Below, piece after piece: positions 55,548 to 64,000 of a DNA stretch of 64,000 nt. The position numbers were made by a program, and so were the translations under genes. The DNA comes from Desulfovibrio sp. 86. GTDB lineage: Bacteria; Desulfobacterota; Desulfovibrionia; Desulfovibrionales; Desulfovibrionaceae. Location of the stretch: assembly GCF_902702915.1 (NCBI RefSeq), contig NZ_LR738849.1, forward strand, positions 744,001 to 808,000. The letters are read 5' to 3'. Below the pieces are notes generated by a model that was not told the origin of the DNA, made no database searches, and worked only from the letters and a program-made list of their open reading frames with translations. Numbering within the stretch: the first letter of the stretch is position 1; each line of letters opens with the position of its first letter.

Positions 55548-56888
55548 ATGAGCTCATATAACACATTAGAAAATTTGATACAAGAATATCCCCTGCTGCG
55601 CCAGATGGCTGCAGGGGAACCCGTGTGCTGGACAAATCCCGGACTGCGCCCCTTTGCCGAAGCCGCGGCCGACAATCCCTTTGGGCTTGAAGACGCGCTG
55701 GACGCCATGACCAGACTTGAGCGTTTCGCGCCCTACATTGCCCAGGTCTTTCCTGAAACTGCCGCACGTGGCGGCATCATTGAATCTCCCGTGCGTGAAG
55801 CGCCCGCCATGCGGGCGCGGCTGGAAGAACTGTGGAGCCTCCCCCTGCAGGGCAGGCTTTTTCTCAAGCTGGACAGCCAGTTGCCGGTATCCGGCTCCAT
55901 CAAGGCGCGAGGCGGATTTTACGAAGTGATGGCCCTGGCGGAACGCCTTGCCCTGAAAAACGGCATCCTCAAGCCCGGCGACTGTTACAGCACGCTTGCC
56001 ACGCCCGCTGCCAAGGAGGCCTTTGGCAAATATTCGCTGGCTGTGGGCTCCACGGGCAACCTTGGACTTTCGGTGGGCCTTATGGGCGCGGCTCTGGGCT
56101 TTAAAACCACCGTGCACATGTCGGGTGACGCCCGCCAGTGGAAAAAGGACCTTTTGCGCCAGCGCGGCGTCACCGTGGTGGAATATCCCGAAGACTACAG
56201 CAAGGCCGTGGCGGCCGGGCGCGCCCTGGCGGCCACTGATCCCTTCTGCCACTTTGTGGATGATGAAAGCTCGCGCGATCTCTTTCTTGGTTATGCGGTG
56301 GCCGGGCTTCGCCTCAAGCAGCAGCTCAAGGACGCGGGCATCCGCCCCGATGCGGAGCATCCCCTGTGCGTCTATCTGCCCTGCGGCGTGGGCGGCGGCC
56401 CTGGCGGCGTGACCTTTGGCCTCAAACTGGCTTTCGGCGATGCGGTTTCCTGCTATTTTGCGGAACCAACCCAGGCCCCTGCCGTCATTCTGGGCCTCAT
56501 TACCGGGCGTGACGACGCCATTTCCGGCCAGGATCTGGGCCTGCCGGGCAAAACCGCCGCCGACGGCCTTGCCGTTTCGCGGCCTTCAGCCCTGGTGTGC
56601 CGCGCCATGCGCTCCCTTGTGAGCGGGCTGTACACCATGCGTGACGAAACCCTTTACCTGCTTTTGCACCATCTGTTCCAGACAGAGGGCATCTTTCTCG
56701 AACCTTCAGCCCTGGCCGGTTTTCCCGGTGTGCGTCACGTGGCGCGCGGCGGCTTTGGCCCGCATCCCCATGCGGCGCAAGGCACACATCTTGTCTGGTG
56801 CACGGGCGGCAGCCTTGTGCCCGAACAGGAACGGCAAACATATCTGGCCATGGGAGAAAAATGCGCTGCCGAGGCGACGCCGTACTGA
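55548..56888 (+). CDS. dsdA: D-serine ammonia-lyase
   Basis: DsdA deaminates D-serine to pyruvate and ammonia with pyridoxal phosphate in the cytoplasm. The 446-residue product has the PLP lysine in SGSIKARGG, the glycine-rich phosphate loop CGVGGGPGG and the overall DsdA length. The ATG after GGAG was preferred to an upstream TTG. It heads a rightward group with an N-acyl-D-amino-acid deacylase and a transporter. A structured repeat lies between it and the next gene. Confidence 0.93.
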   Translation: MSSYNTLENLIQEYPLLRQMAAGEPVCWTNPGLRPFAEAAADNPFGLEDALDAMTRLERFAPYIAQVFPETAARGGIIESPVREAPAMRARLEELWSLPLQGRLFLKLDSQLPVSGSIKARGGFYEVMALAERLALKNGILKPGDCYSTLATPAAKEAFGKYSLAVGSTGNLGLSVGLMGAALGFKTTVHMSGDARQWKKDLLRQRGVTVVEYPEDYSKAVAAGRALAATDPFCHFVDDESSRDLFLGYAVAGLRLKQQLKDAGIRPDAEHPLCVYLPCGVGGGPGGVTFGLKLAFGDAVSCYFAEPTQAPAVILGLITGRDDAISGQDLGLPGKTAADGLAVSRPSALVCRAMRSLVSGLYTMRDETLYLLLHHLFQTEGIFLEPSALAGFPGVRHVARGGFGPHPHAAQGTHLVWCTGGSLVPEQERQTYLAMGEKCAAEATPY

Positions 56889-56913
56889 ATCTCACCATGC
56901 TTTTCTGACACTG

Positions 56914-57026
56914 GAGCAGATTTCGAATGAAATGAGTCAACTGCTCTGCAAGGATTTTCTTGAAAACCCTTGTCACGAAATGCGAGCAGGCAGGCTTTTG
57001 CCTGCCGTAAGCGAGTATTTCAAGTG
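56914..57026 (+). repeat. 113-nt structured intergenic element, copy 1
   Basis: Three stems can be drawn: GAGCAG/CTGCTC; GCAAGGATTTTC/GAAAACCCTTGT; and an outer GAAAT/ATTTC around GGCAGGC/GCCTGCC. A second copy of the same length follows nifH. The stems carry compensatory changes between the copies, which argues for a conserved RNA or DNA fold. It lies between dsdA and the deacylase gene. Confidence 0.75.
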
Positions 57027-57052
57027 TTAATTGCTCTAACCTGGAGGTGCGT

Positions 57053-58639
57053 ATGCTGGATATCCTGATAAAAAACGCCCGCATTCTTGATGGAACGGGC
57101 AACCCCTGGCAACCGGGCGATGTGGCCGTACAGGACGGGCGCATTGTGGCCATGGGCCGTGTGGAGGGCGATGCGGCCCAAACCATTGACGCCGCCGGAC
57201 TCTTCTGCACGCCGGGATTCATTGATCCTCACGGACATGACGAAGGCTATGCCCTCACCGATGAAGAAACCCATGCCAAACTTTCGCAGGGTGTAACCAC
57301 GGACGTTTCCGGCAACTGCGGGCTGAGCCTGGCCCCGGTTTCGCCCGACCACACGGCCGAACTGGCCGCTGCCATGGCGCTGCTCACTCCGCCAAAAAAC
57401 CTCAAGGATTTTGTGACCTTTGATGATTTTTTGCGCGCCATGGAAGCGCGCCCCCACGCCATCAACCTGGCCTATCAGGTAGGGCACGGGGCCTTGCGTA
57501 TCGCCGTCACGGGCATGGAAAACCGCCCCGCAACGGTTAAAGAGCTGGACACCATGTGCGGCATGCTGCGCGAAGCCCTGCAAAGCGGGGCCGTGGGCAT
57601 GTCTGTGGGCATGCTCTACCCTCCGGGAAACATCGCCTCTCAGGACGAGCTTGTGACACTGTGCCGCGTTTTGCGCGACTACGACCGCATCATGACCATC
57701 CACATCCGCGACGAAGCGGACGGGGTTGTGGAATCGGTGAAAGAAGCCATCGACCTGGCGCGGTTTTCGGGCTGTTTTGTCAACATTTCGCATCACAAGG
57801 CGCTGGGGCTTTCCAACTGGGGCAAGGTCAATACCACCCTTGGCCTTATTGAAGAAGCCAATGCTCAGGGCGTGGCCGTGGGCTTTGACCAGTACCCCTA
57901 CAACGCCAACTGCACCGGCCTCAACACCATTCTGCCGCCAAGCTATCTGCTGAGCGACCAGGCCGAGCTTGTCAGCAATCTGCGCACGCCGGAATTTCGC
58001 GATCAGGCGCGGCACGCCATCATGAATCCCACAGAAATTTGGGACAACTACGCCCGCAACGTGGGCATGGACAGAACCCTTGTCATCAAGGCCGACGCCA
58101 CCCCTGAGGCCGTGGGCATCCGCGTGTCGGAATACGCCGCCGCGCGTGGCCTTGAACCTATGGACGCCGCCTTCCAGCTGCTGGCGGACAATAATCTGGA
58201 TGTGGTGGCCGTGTACTTCAGCATATCTGATGAGGATATCGCCACGGTCATGCGCAATATCAACGGCATGTTCGGTTCTGACGGCATCTATGTGCCCGGC
58301 GGCAAAAAGACGCACCCGCGCATCATGGGCACCATGCCCAGAGTACTGGGGCGCTATGTGCGCGAAAAGGGCGTGCTGCGCCTTGACGAAGCCGTGCGCA
58401 AGATGACCTCCCTGCCCGCCCGGCGCATGCGTCTGGCCCGCAAGGGGCTGCTGCTGGAAGGCTATGACGCGGACATTGTGCTCTTTGACGCGGCAACGGT
58501 CACGGACACGGCCGACTTCATCAAGGACAGCTACGCGCCCAATCAGGGCATACGGCACGTCATCGTCAACGGGCGCATAGCCATGACGGACAATATATAT
58601 ACCGGCGCGGCGTCCGGCCGGGTTTACCGGGCGCGCTGA
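57053..58639 (+). CDS. N-acyl-D-amino-acid deacylase (D-aminoacylase family)
   Basis: The 528-residue product is an amidohydrolase. It has the metal-binding motif DPHGHDEG, the ALQSGAVGMSVGMLYPPG loop typical of D-aminoacylases, and DADIVLFDAATVTDTA at the C-terminal beta sandwich. It releases a D-amino acid from an N-acyl form. The ATG follows GGAGG at 5 nt; the GTG two codons earlier was not used. With dsdA and an MFS transporter it forms a plausible D-amino-acid scavenging set. Confidence 0.9.
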   Translation: MLDILIKNARILDGTGNPWQPGDVAVQDGRIVAMGRVEGDAAQTIDAAGLFCTPGFIDPHGHDEGYALTDEETHAKLSQGVTTDVSGNCGLSLAPVSPDHTAELAAAMALLTPPKNLKDFVTFDDFLRAMEARPHAINLAYQVGHGALRIAVTGMENRPATVKELDTMCGMLREALQSGAVGMSVGMLYPPGNIASQDELVTLCRVLRDYDRIMTIHIRDEADGVVESVKEAIDLARFSGCFVNISHHKALGLSNWGKVNTTLGLIEEANAQGVAVGFDQYPYNANCTGLNTILPPSYLLSDQAELVSNLRTPEFRDQARHAIMNPTEIWDNYARNVGMDRTLVIKADATPEAVGIRVSEYAAARGLEPMDAAFQLLADNNLDVVAVYFSISDEDIATVMRNINGMFGSDGIYVPGGKKTHPRIMGTMPRVLGRYVREKGVLRLDEAVRKMTSLPARRMRLARKGLLLEGYDADIVLFDAATVTDTADFIKDSYAPNQGIRHVIVNGRIAMTDNIYTGAASGRVYRAR

Positions 58640-58781
58640 CGGGGGAAGGCGGCGAAGATCGCTTCGTCGCCCAGCTCACAAAGGGCTTTCCAGCTTTTCC
58701 GGGGGCGGAAGAGCCGGAAGGCGCGAGGACTGGATAGAGGATGTAAAGGCAACGTCAACAGACACCTACGAGGAGTGCTCC

Positions 58782-60020
58782 ATGCCCAAGAGATGGAAAT
58801 ACCGGTACACCGTGCTGGTCATCATGTTCATGACCTATTTGCTCTGCTACATGGACCGTATGGTCATGGCCACGGCCATCCCCTTTATCGCGGATGAATT
58901 CGGCCTGACCACCCTTGAAATGGGCGGCGTCATGAGCGCCTTTTTCTTCAGTTACGCCATATTGCAAATTCCCGGCGGCATTCTGGCCGACCGCTTTGGT
59001 TCGCGCCCGGTCATGGCCTTTGGCATTGCCTGGTGGTCCGTCTTCACGGCCATGACGGCTATTGCCAAAAGCCTGAACCCGCTGATTCTCATCCGCGTGG
59101 CCTTTGGTCTTGGCGAAGGCGTCTTTCCTCCGGCTGCATTTAAAACCATCGCGGCATGGTTTCCCAAAAAAGAAGTCGGGCGGGCCAATGGCTTCATGCT
59201 GACCACCAATTCGCTCGGACCCGCCCTGGCTCCGCTGTTCGTGGCTGGCGTGGTGGCGGCCTGGGGCTGGCGCAGCGTGTTTTTGAGCCTGCTTTTCCCC
59301 GGTGTTATCATTGCCTTGCTGGTGTGGTTTTTTGTGTCCAACACGCCGCAGCAAAGCAAGCATATGAGCAAGGAAGAACTGGCTGATTACGAAGAGGACG
59401 AAGCCGCCGCACCCGCCGTCACGCACAAGCGCGGCATTGGCGATGTGGTCAGGATGCCCATTGTATGGTGGTGCTTCTTCACGCTGTTCTTCTACAACAT
59501 CGCCTTCTGGGGCATTGCAAGCTGGCTGCCCACATACCTGCTCAAATCGCGCGGTTTCAGCCTTTCACAAATGGGCGTGGGGGCCTCACTGCCCTTCTTT
59601 ATGGGAACCATCGGCTTTTATCTCAGCGGCCACATTTCAGACAAGTTCTTTCGCAATGCCCGGCAAATGCCCGTTGTGATCGGGGCCGTCATCGGGGCTG
59701 TTTTCGTCTACCTCACGGCCATTGCGCCTTCGGGCAATCTTGCCATTGCCGCGCAGATGGTGGGCTTCTTCTTCATCACCATAGGCCTTTCAGCCATCTT
59801 CACCCTGCCTGTGGCCGTCATGCCCAAGGAAATGGTTGGTTCCGCAGCTGGCGTGGTCAATACGGCCGGGCAGATCGCGGGGTTCCTGTCACCCCTGCTG
59901 GTGGGCTACATACTTTCGGTAACTGGCAACAACTACACCATCGTCTTCAATCTCTTTGTGGGCTGCCTCGCCATAGCCGCACTTCTCTCAACGCGCATCA
60001 GGAAGGCTACCGATCACTAG
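58782..60020 (+). CDS. MFS transporter, anion:cation symporter type
   Basis: The 412-residue product has 12 hydrophobic segments. The MFS signature after TM2 is GGILADRFGSRPVM, and the second half repeats it in weaker form (SGHISDKFFRN). The pattern around RVAFGLGEGVFPPAAF fits the ACS family, which moves organic acids, sugars or amino-acid derivatives. Its position after the deacylase gene suggests uptake of D-amino acids or N-acyl forms. It has a GAGGAG site. Confidence 0.85.
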   Translation: MPKRWKYRYTVLVIMFMTYLLCYMDRMVMATAIPFIADEFGLTTLEMGGVMSAFFFSYAILQIPGGILADRFGSRPVMAFGIAWWSVFTAMTAIAKSLNPLILIRVAFGLGEGVFPPAAFKTIAAWFPKKEVGRANGFMLTTNSLGPALAPLFVAGVVAAWGWRSVFLSLLFPGVIIALLVWFFVSNTPQQSKHMSKEELADYEEDEAAAPAVTHKRGIGDVVRMPIVWWCFFTLFFYNIAFWGIASWLPTYLLKSRGFSLSQMGVGASLPFFMGTIGFYLSGHISDKFFRNARQMPVVIGAVIGAVFVYLTAIAPSGNLAIAAQMVGFFFITIGLSAIFTLPVAVMPKEMVGSAAGVVNTAGQIAGFLSPLLVGYILSVTGNNYTIVFNLFVGCLAIAALLSTRIRKATDH

Positions 60021-60046
60021 AGCGTTTTCAAAGTGAAATTGCTCTG
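60020..60046 (+). repeat. Small hairpin related to the ends of the structured element
   Basis: AGAGCGTTTTCA and TGAAATTGCTCT form a 12-bp arm pair with two mismatches and a 3-nt loop. The sequence AAATTGCTCT and its partner resemble the outer ends of the 113-nt element (copy 1 has TTAATTGCTC). It may be a solo or deletion derivative. Confidence 0.5.
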
Positions 60047-60187
60047 GGCCCAGGGCGACGTTGAAAGGTACGCTGCCAGAAGCAGATTCACAGTGCGAGG
60101 CCTGACTGACAGCACAAATATTCCGGCAATCCATCCGCTGAAATCCGGCTGCCTGCTGCTGCTCCCGTGATGCAGGGCCAGACCGGA

Positions 60188-60225
60188 AAAACCAGCACCA
60201 TTCCCGCAGGAATGGTGCTGGTTTT
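60188..60225. terminator. Bidirectional terminator between the MFS and amidotransferase genes
   Basis: A 17-bp perfect stem (AAAACCAGCACCATTCC and its complement) with a 4-nt loop is followed by TATTTT on one side and A runs on the other. It separates convergent genes. The about 370-bp gap around it holds no gene. Confidence 0.85.
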
Positions 60226-60390
60226 ATTTTGTGCCCATGCGTCATGGCACGGGTGCGTTTGCGAAGACGCGAGCGCTGTTAACGAGGCTGGGAACCCGGA
60301 CAAACAGGGCAACATATCCCCGCCCAACGCCTGCTCCCGTTGCCGTCAGAGCCATGGCAACGAAAAAACGCTGTTCCGAAAGGCCGCGCC

Positions 60391-61089
60391 TCAGGCAAGC
60401 TCTTCAGCCAGCCAGCGCCGTATGAACTTCTGCCCCGCCGTGCGGGCGGCTTCTCCCAATCGCAGCGCGTCCGCCCGTATGGCACGGGGGTCGTTGCCGG
60501 TCTGGGCCAGTTCGCAGCAATGGCCGATAAGCCAGGTATCCATAAGCCTTGCGTCCATTTCCGCATGAAATTGCAGACCAAGCTGGCCGCGCCCGCAGGA
60601 AAATGCCTGATGCGGCGTCAAAGGCGTTGCGGCTAGCAGTTCGCATCCTGCCGGGACGTCAAACGTGTCGCCGTGCCAGTGGAGCACAGGGGCATCGGCA
60701 AGCTCCGCCAGAGGTCCGCGCAGCCCCGCTGCGGTCACGTCCACCGTGCCCCAGCCTATTTCTTTTTTCGGCCCGGCATAGACCTTTGCGCCAAGAGCGG
60801 CGGCCATAATCTGCGCCCCAAGGCAAATGCCCAGCAAGGGCTTGCCCGAGGCCAGCCGCTCCGCCACCATGGCCCTTTCGTCAAGCAGGAAGGGATAGAT
60901 GTCTTCTTCGCCCACGCCAATGGGGCCGCCCAGGACCACGGCCAGATCCGCATCCTTCCACAAATCGCTGGTCATGGGGCTCACCCCGGCCTGCACGTAG
61001 GTCACGTCATAGCCGGCCTCTCTCAAAGGCTGTTCAAAAACGCCCAAATGCTCAAAAGCCACATGCTGCACGGCAACACAACGTTTCAT
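60391..61089 (-). CDS. Class I glutamine amidotransferase, GMP-synthase-like
   Basis: The 232-residue product has the glutaminase nucleophile in GICLGAQIMAAALG and the catalytic His in LGLQFHAEMDA. It has the class I fold only. A partner synthase is not encoded nearby, so it is probably a free-standing amidotransferase-like hydrolase, such as one that acts on glutamyl amides. It lies 32 nt after the AnfO-like gene in the same direction. Confidence 0.85.
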   Translation of the reverse strand: MKRCVAVQHVAFEHLGVFEQPLREAGYDVTYVQAGVSPMTSDLWKDADLAVVLGGPIGVGEEDIYPFLLDERAMVAERLASGKPLLGICLGAQIMAAALGAKVYAGPKKEIGWGTVDVTAAGLRGPLAELADAPVLHWHGDTFDVPAGCELLAATPLTPHQAFSCGRGQLGLQFHAEMDARLMDTWLIGHCCELAQTGNDPRAIRADALRLGEAARTAGQKFIRRWLAEELA

Positions 61090-61121
61090 ATTTCCCTCAC
61101 AGGCAGTACGTTACAGCCCCG

Positions 61122-61823
61122 TTATCCACAAGAACACCCCCCCGCGTCAAACCATTTTTGCCCTGTGAGCGTGGCGTGATCGCGTCCTGCCGGATGGTTT
61201 ACGGTAAGCAGGGTAAGGCCGGACTCCAGAGTCTCCCTGCTGGTCTCAAGCCCGGTCAGCAGCGCAAAGCTGTCCAGCCAGCGCGGCGGATGATCGCAGC
61301 GAACCTGCAACTGGATAAAAGGTTTTTTTTCAAAGAAGACCAGAAGAGCCTCCCGTGAGGTGAACAGGGGGTCAACCTCCTTGGCCTCCACCATATCGAG
61401 AAAAAAACGCCCTGGCGCTATCTCGCGCGGCGTGCTGGCAGATGGTCGCGACGAAGGCGCGGCCGGGTTGCGCAGGGCATTCAGAACACTGCCGCGCACA
61501 GCCTCCAGGGCCAGAACGTCAAACCTGTCCATAATGCAGATGTTGAAGCCAAGGGCATCCAGCATGCCGTACAGGGCTCCATTGTCGTCCGTGCCCACCA
61601 GTATGCGGCAAGCGCCCAGCGTCCGCACCAGATGGTCCAGCTTTTCGCGCAGGCCGCCGATGCTCTCCTTACCAGTCAGGGCGAAACCGGTTTCGCTCTC
61701 CGGCTGCCATCCGTCTTCACCTCTGGCGTACACTGACACAACACTGGCAGTGGGGGGAGCCGCAAGCTCTCCGGCCCCATCCATAAAGACTGCAATTCTG
61801 CCTCCATCGAGCAACGTGGTCAT
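61122..61823 (-). CDS. AnfO-family nitrogenase accessory-like protein
   Basis: The 233-residue product fits the AnfO pattern (Fe-only nitrogenase accessory protein): an N-terminal beta segment RIAVFMDGAG, a middle KLDHLVRTLGACRILVG, and a C-terminal LFTSREALLVFFEKKPFIQLQVRCDHPPRWL. It ends in GGCSCG, two adjacent cysteines. AnfO function is poorly known. Placement beside nifH fits a nitrogenase link, but no anf structural genes are in the window. Confidence 0.7.
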   Translation of the reverse strand: MTTLLDGGRIAVFMDGAGELAAPPTASVVSVYARGEDGWQPESETGFALTGKESIGGLREKLDHLVRTLGACRILVGTDDNGALYGMLDALGFNICIMDRFDVLALEAVRGSVLNALRNPAAPSSRPSASTPREIAPGRFFLDMVEAKEVDPLFTSREALLVFFEKKPFIQLQVRCDHPPRWLDSFALLTGLETSRETLESGLTLLTVNHPAGRDHATLTGQKWFDAGGCSCG

Positions 61824-62217
61824 AAAGCCTCCCGCTTTTTGCCTGTCTACGCATGCCTACGGCCGGGCACTTCTGCACCTTGGCGCTAGTGCCCCGGCCA
61901 TACGACAATGTCTGGCAGGCAGAATTGCAAAAACCGTGCGCTTTCAGACAAGCTTTGGAGAAATCCGCCCCTGGCCCGGCTCCCCTGCCATACAACAGCT
62001 GTTTTCACCTCCCGCCTGCCCTACCTGTGGGCCGCACACAGAAAATGTGTACCCAGGCGCACAAACAGCCACGTCCACGTTCAGGCCGCGCTGAACCGCC
62101 GTTAAAAAATATACTTATATTTTAGTAATTTATAAGATAGCCCCAACGGGGAGATACCGTTTCTGTAAAAAAGAGTGAACATATAACATACTGTAATTTA
62201 TTATTTTTAATGCACTT
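61824..62217. other. Region between AnfO-like gene and nifH
   Basis: No gene is supported. The left half is GC-rich, with one offset sigma54-like motif that was not accepted. The right half is markedly AT-rich and leads into the tandem GTAC sites. Confidence 0.5.
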
Positions 62218-62233
62218 TGTACAACTATGTACG
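62218..62233 (+). promoter_or_regulatory. Near-match to a NifA-type upstream site
   Basis: TGT-N10-ACG, with the dyad GTAC...GTAC, lies 29 bp upstream of the better site. It is one base off TGT-N10-ACA. It may be a second binding site of the same regulator. Confidence 0.45.
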
Positions 62234-62246
62234 AATTTACGTGATG

Positions 62247-62262
62247 TGTACGCTTCAGTACA
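62247..62262 (+). promoter_or_regulatory. TGT-N10-ACA upstream site for nifH
   Basis: TGTACGCTTCAGTACA fits the TGT-N10-ACA consensus of NifA upstream activator sites and is also a dyad. It lies about 66 bp before the sigma54 promoter, toward the near end of the usual range for an upstream activator site. Confidence 0.6.
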
Positions 62263-62307
62263 CAGAGGCACGAGTCCTTTTATAAAAAATACATTTAATC
62301 AATATAG

Positions 62308-63246
<939 letters not shown>

Positions 63247-63251
63247 CCCTA

Positions 63252-63364
63252 GGGCAATTTACGAATGAAATGAGTCAATTGTTCTGCAAGGATTTGCGTA
63301 CAAATCCTTGCCACGAAACAGGCGCAGGCGCGCGTTGCCCGCCGTAAAGCGACTGTTTCAAGTG
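63252..63364 (+). repeat. 113-nt structured intergenic element, copy 2
   Basis: The stems correspond to copy 1: GGGCAATT/AATTGTTC, GCAAGGATTTG/CAAATCCTTGC (perfect) and GAAACAG/CTGTTTC outside an inner GGCG-C-GC/GC-C-CGCC. The arms differ from copy 1 but stay paired. It lies between nifH and nifI1, where it might set the ratio of the two products or be a passive repeat. Confidence 0.75.
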
Positions 63365-63388
63365 CAAAATTCTATAAAGGAGCGCCAC

Positions 63389-63706
63389 ATGAAAATGGTA
63401 CGAGCTGTCATACGACCGGAGAGCACGGAACTTGTGGTGGATGCCCTCGCCGCTTCGGGCTTTGTGGCCCTGACCAAGATACAGGCCTTCGGCCGCGGCA
63501 AGCAGAAAGGCATAGACAGCGGCAATGTACACTATGACGAGTTGCCCAAGAACCTGCTTATGCTCGTGGTAGAGGACGAACACGTTCCCCAGGTGCTGGA
63601 GGTGGTGCAAAAGCAGGCCAAGACAGGCAGCTTTGGCGACGGCAAGGTTTTCGTCTCCCCTGTGGACACCGTCTTCACCATCCGCACCGGCCAGGAAGGC
63701 GTCTAG
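63389..63706 (+). CDS. nifI1: PII-like nitrogenase regulator NifI1
   Basis: NifI1 with NifI2 turns nitrogenase activity off in response to ammonium in archaea and some bacteria. The 105-residue product has the PII fold pattern (MKMVRAVIRPEST, then AFGRGKQKGID). The ATG follows AAGGAG; a longer upstream frame was not used. It is followed 8 nt later by nifI2. Confidence 0.92.
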   Translation: MKMVRAVIRPESTELVVDALAASGFVALTKIQAFGRGKQKGIDSGNVHYDELPKNLLMLVVEDEHVPQVLEVVQKQAKTGSFGDGKVFVSPVDTVFTIRTGQEGV

Positions 63707-63714
63707 GAGGCGAC

Positions 63715-64000
63715 ATGAAGGAAATAATCGCCATCATACGGCCCAACAAGGTCACAGCCACAAAACGGGCACTGGACCGCCTGGGCTTCCCGAGCATGAG
63801 CGTCGTGGCCGTTTTCGGGCGCGGCAAGCAAAAGGGGATCGCCAACGAGGTCGCTGTGGAAATCAGCCCCATAGTGCGGGGGCTGGGCAGCTTCAAGGGC
63901 ATGCCCTATGTGCCCAAACGACTGCTTTCCATCGTGGTTCCCGCCGAAATGCTCAACAAGGTTTTGAACACCATCATCAAGGTAAACCAGACCGGGGACA
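63715..64000 (+). CDS. nifI2: PII-like nitrogenase regulator NifI2, 3' end outside the window
   Basis: The first 95 codons are seen and the gene continues past the window edge. It starts MKEIIAIIRPNKV after GGAGG and has the PII-type VFGRGKQKG segment and a C-terminal region with VPKRLLSIVVPAEML. The pair order nifH-nifI1-nifI2 is standard and normally precedes nifDK. Confidence 0.93.
   Translation, partial: MKEIIAIIRPNKVTATKRALDRLGFPSMSVVAVFGRGKQKGIANEVAVEISPIVRGLGSFKGMPYVPKRLLSIVVPAEMLNKVLNTIIKVNQTGD

Noticed and set aside
61912..61928. TGGCAG and TTGCA motif resembling a sigma54 promoter
   Set aside because: The GG and GC elements are 13 bp apart instead of 12. The site at 62328 has the right spacing and lies nearer nifH.

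Overview
The window looks like a GC-rich deltaproteobacterial chromosome of the Desulfovibrio type. The reasons are the style of the ribosomal proteins, a zinc-type S14, UbiA-type prenyl transfer, a nifH-nifI1-nifI2 cluster and the repeat style; no species was identified by search. It carries a visibly more AT-rich island of about 36 kb.

Core left part (1-18.3 kb). A 21-gene S10/spc-type ribosomal protein operon is read leftward, from rpsJ (9229) to rplO (243). It has a good sigma70 promoter about 530 nt upstream of rpsJ, so it has a long structured leader, and it ends in a hairpin after rplO with no secY visible. Further right, also leftward, come ftsY, a membrane protein with a degenerate HPt-like domain, murJ and queF. 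Then a rightward group follows: a MoaB/Mog protein, a UbiA prenyltransferase and DarP (YjgA family). It ends at tRNA-Thr(GGT).

Integrated element (18,259-54,287). The last 49 bp of the tRNA-Thr gene are repeated exactly at 54,239-54,287, next to a tyrosine integrase, so these are attL and attR. Gene content is plasmid- or satellite-like: ParB without ParA, an HUH-like YagK/YfjJ protein, a DUF3987 protein, two related small DNA-binding-type proteins, an ERF annealing protein, a Cas4/RecB-like nuclease, and a CobS-like AAA+/DUF3150/VWA trio. No conjugation genes were seen. Cargo includes an unknown 501-residue protein beside attL, a possible 23-residue hydrophobic peptide gene, a two-gene amino-acid module (D-threonine-aldolase-like and ornithine-cyclodeaminase-like) with a divergent LysR, and a six-gene leftward defence-like operon. 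That operon holds a SNF2 helicase, DUF4391, a HEPN-like protein, type III Mod, RhuM and type III Res. Two IS30-family copies bracket the amino-acid and defence genes; one has an amber codon and the other is split by an IS481-family element. Broken pieces of an ISL3 transposase, a ParE/RelE toxin, an alpha/beta hydrolase and another protein lie around them.

Core right part (54.3-64 kb). A LysR gene diverges from dsdA (D-serine ammonia-lyase), an N-acyl-D-amino-acid deacylase and an MFS transporter: a likely D-amino-acid scavenging set. A glutamine amidotransferase and an AnfO-like gene read leftward. The window closes with nifH, nifI1 and the start of nifI2, preceded by a sigma54-type promoter and TGT-N10-ACA sites. 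Two 113-nt intergenic copies of a structured element (56,914 and 63,252) show compensatory base changes in their stems.

Most notable: the six-gene helicase/type III R-M operon with its HEPN-like insertion, the CobS/DUF3150/VWA plus nuclease plus ERF operon with a hairpin before three of its genes, and the covarying structured repeat.
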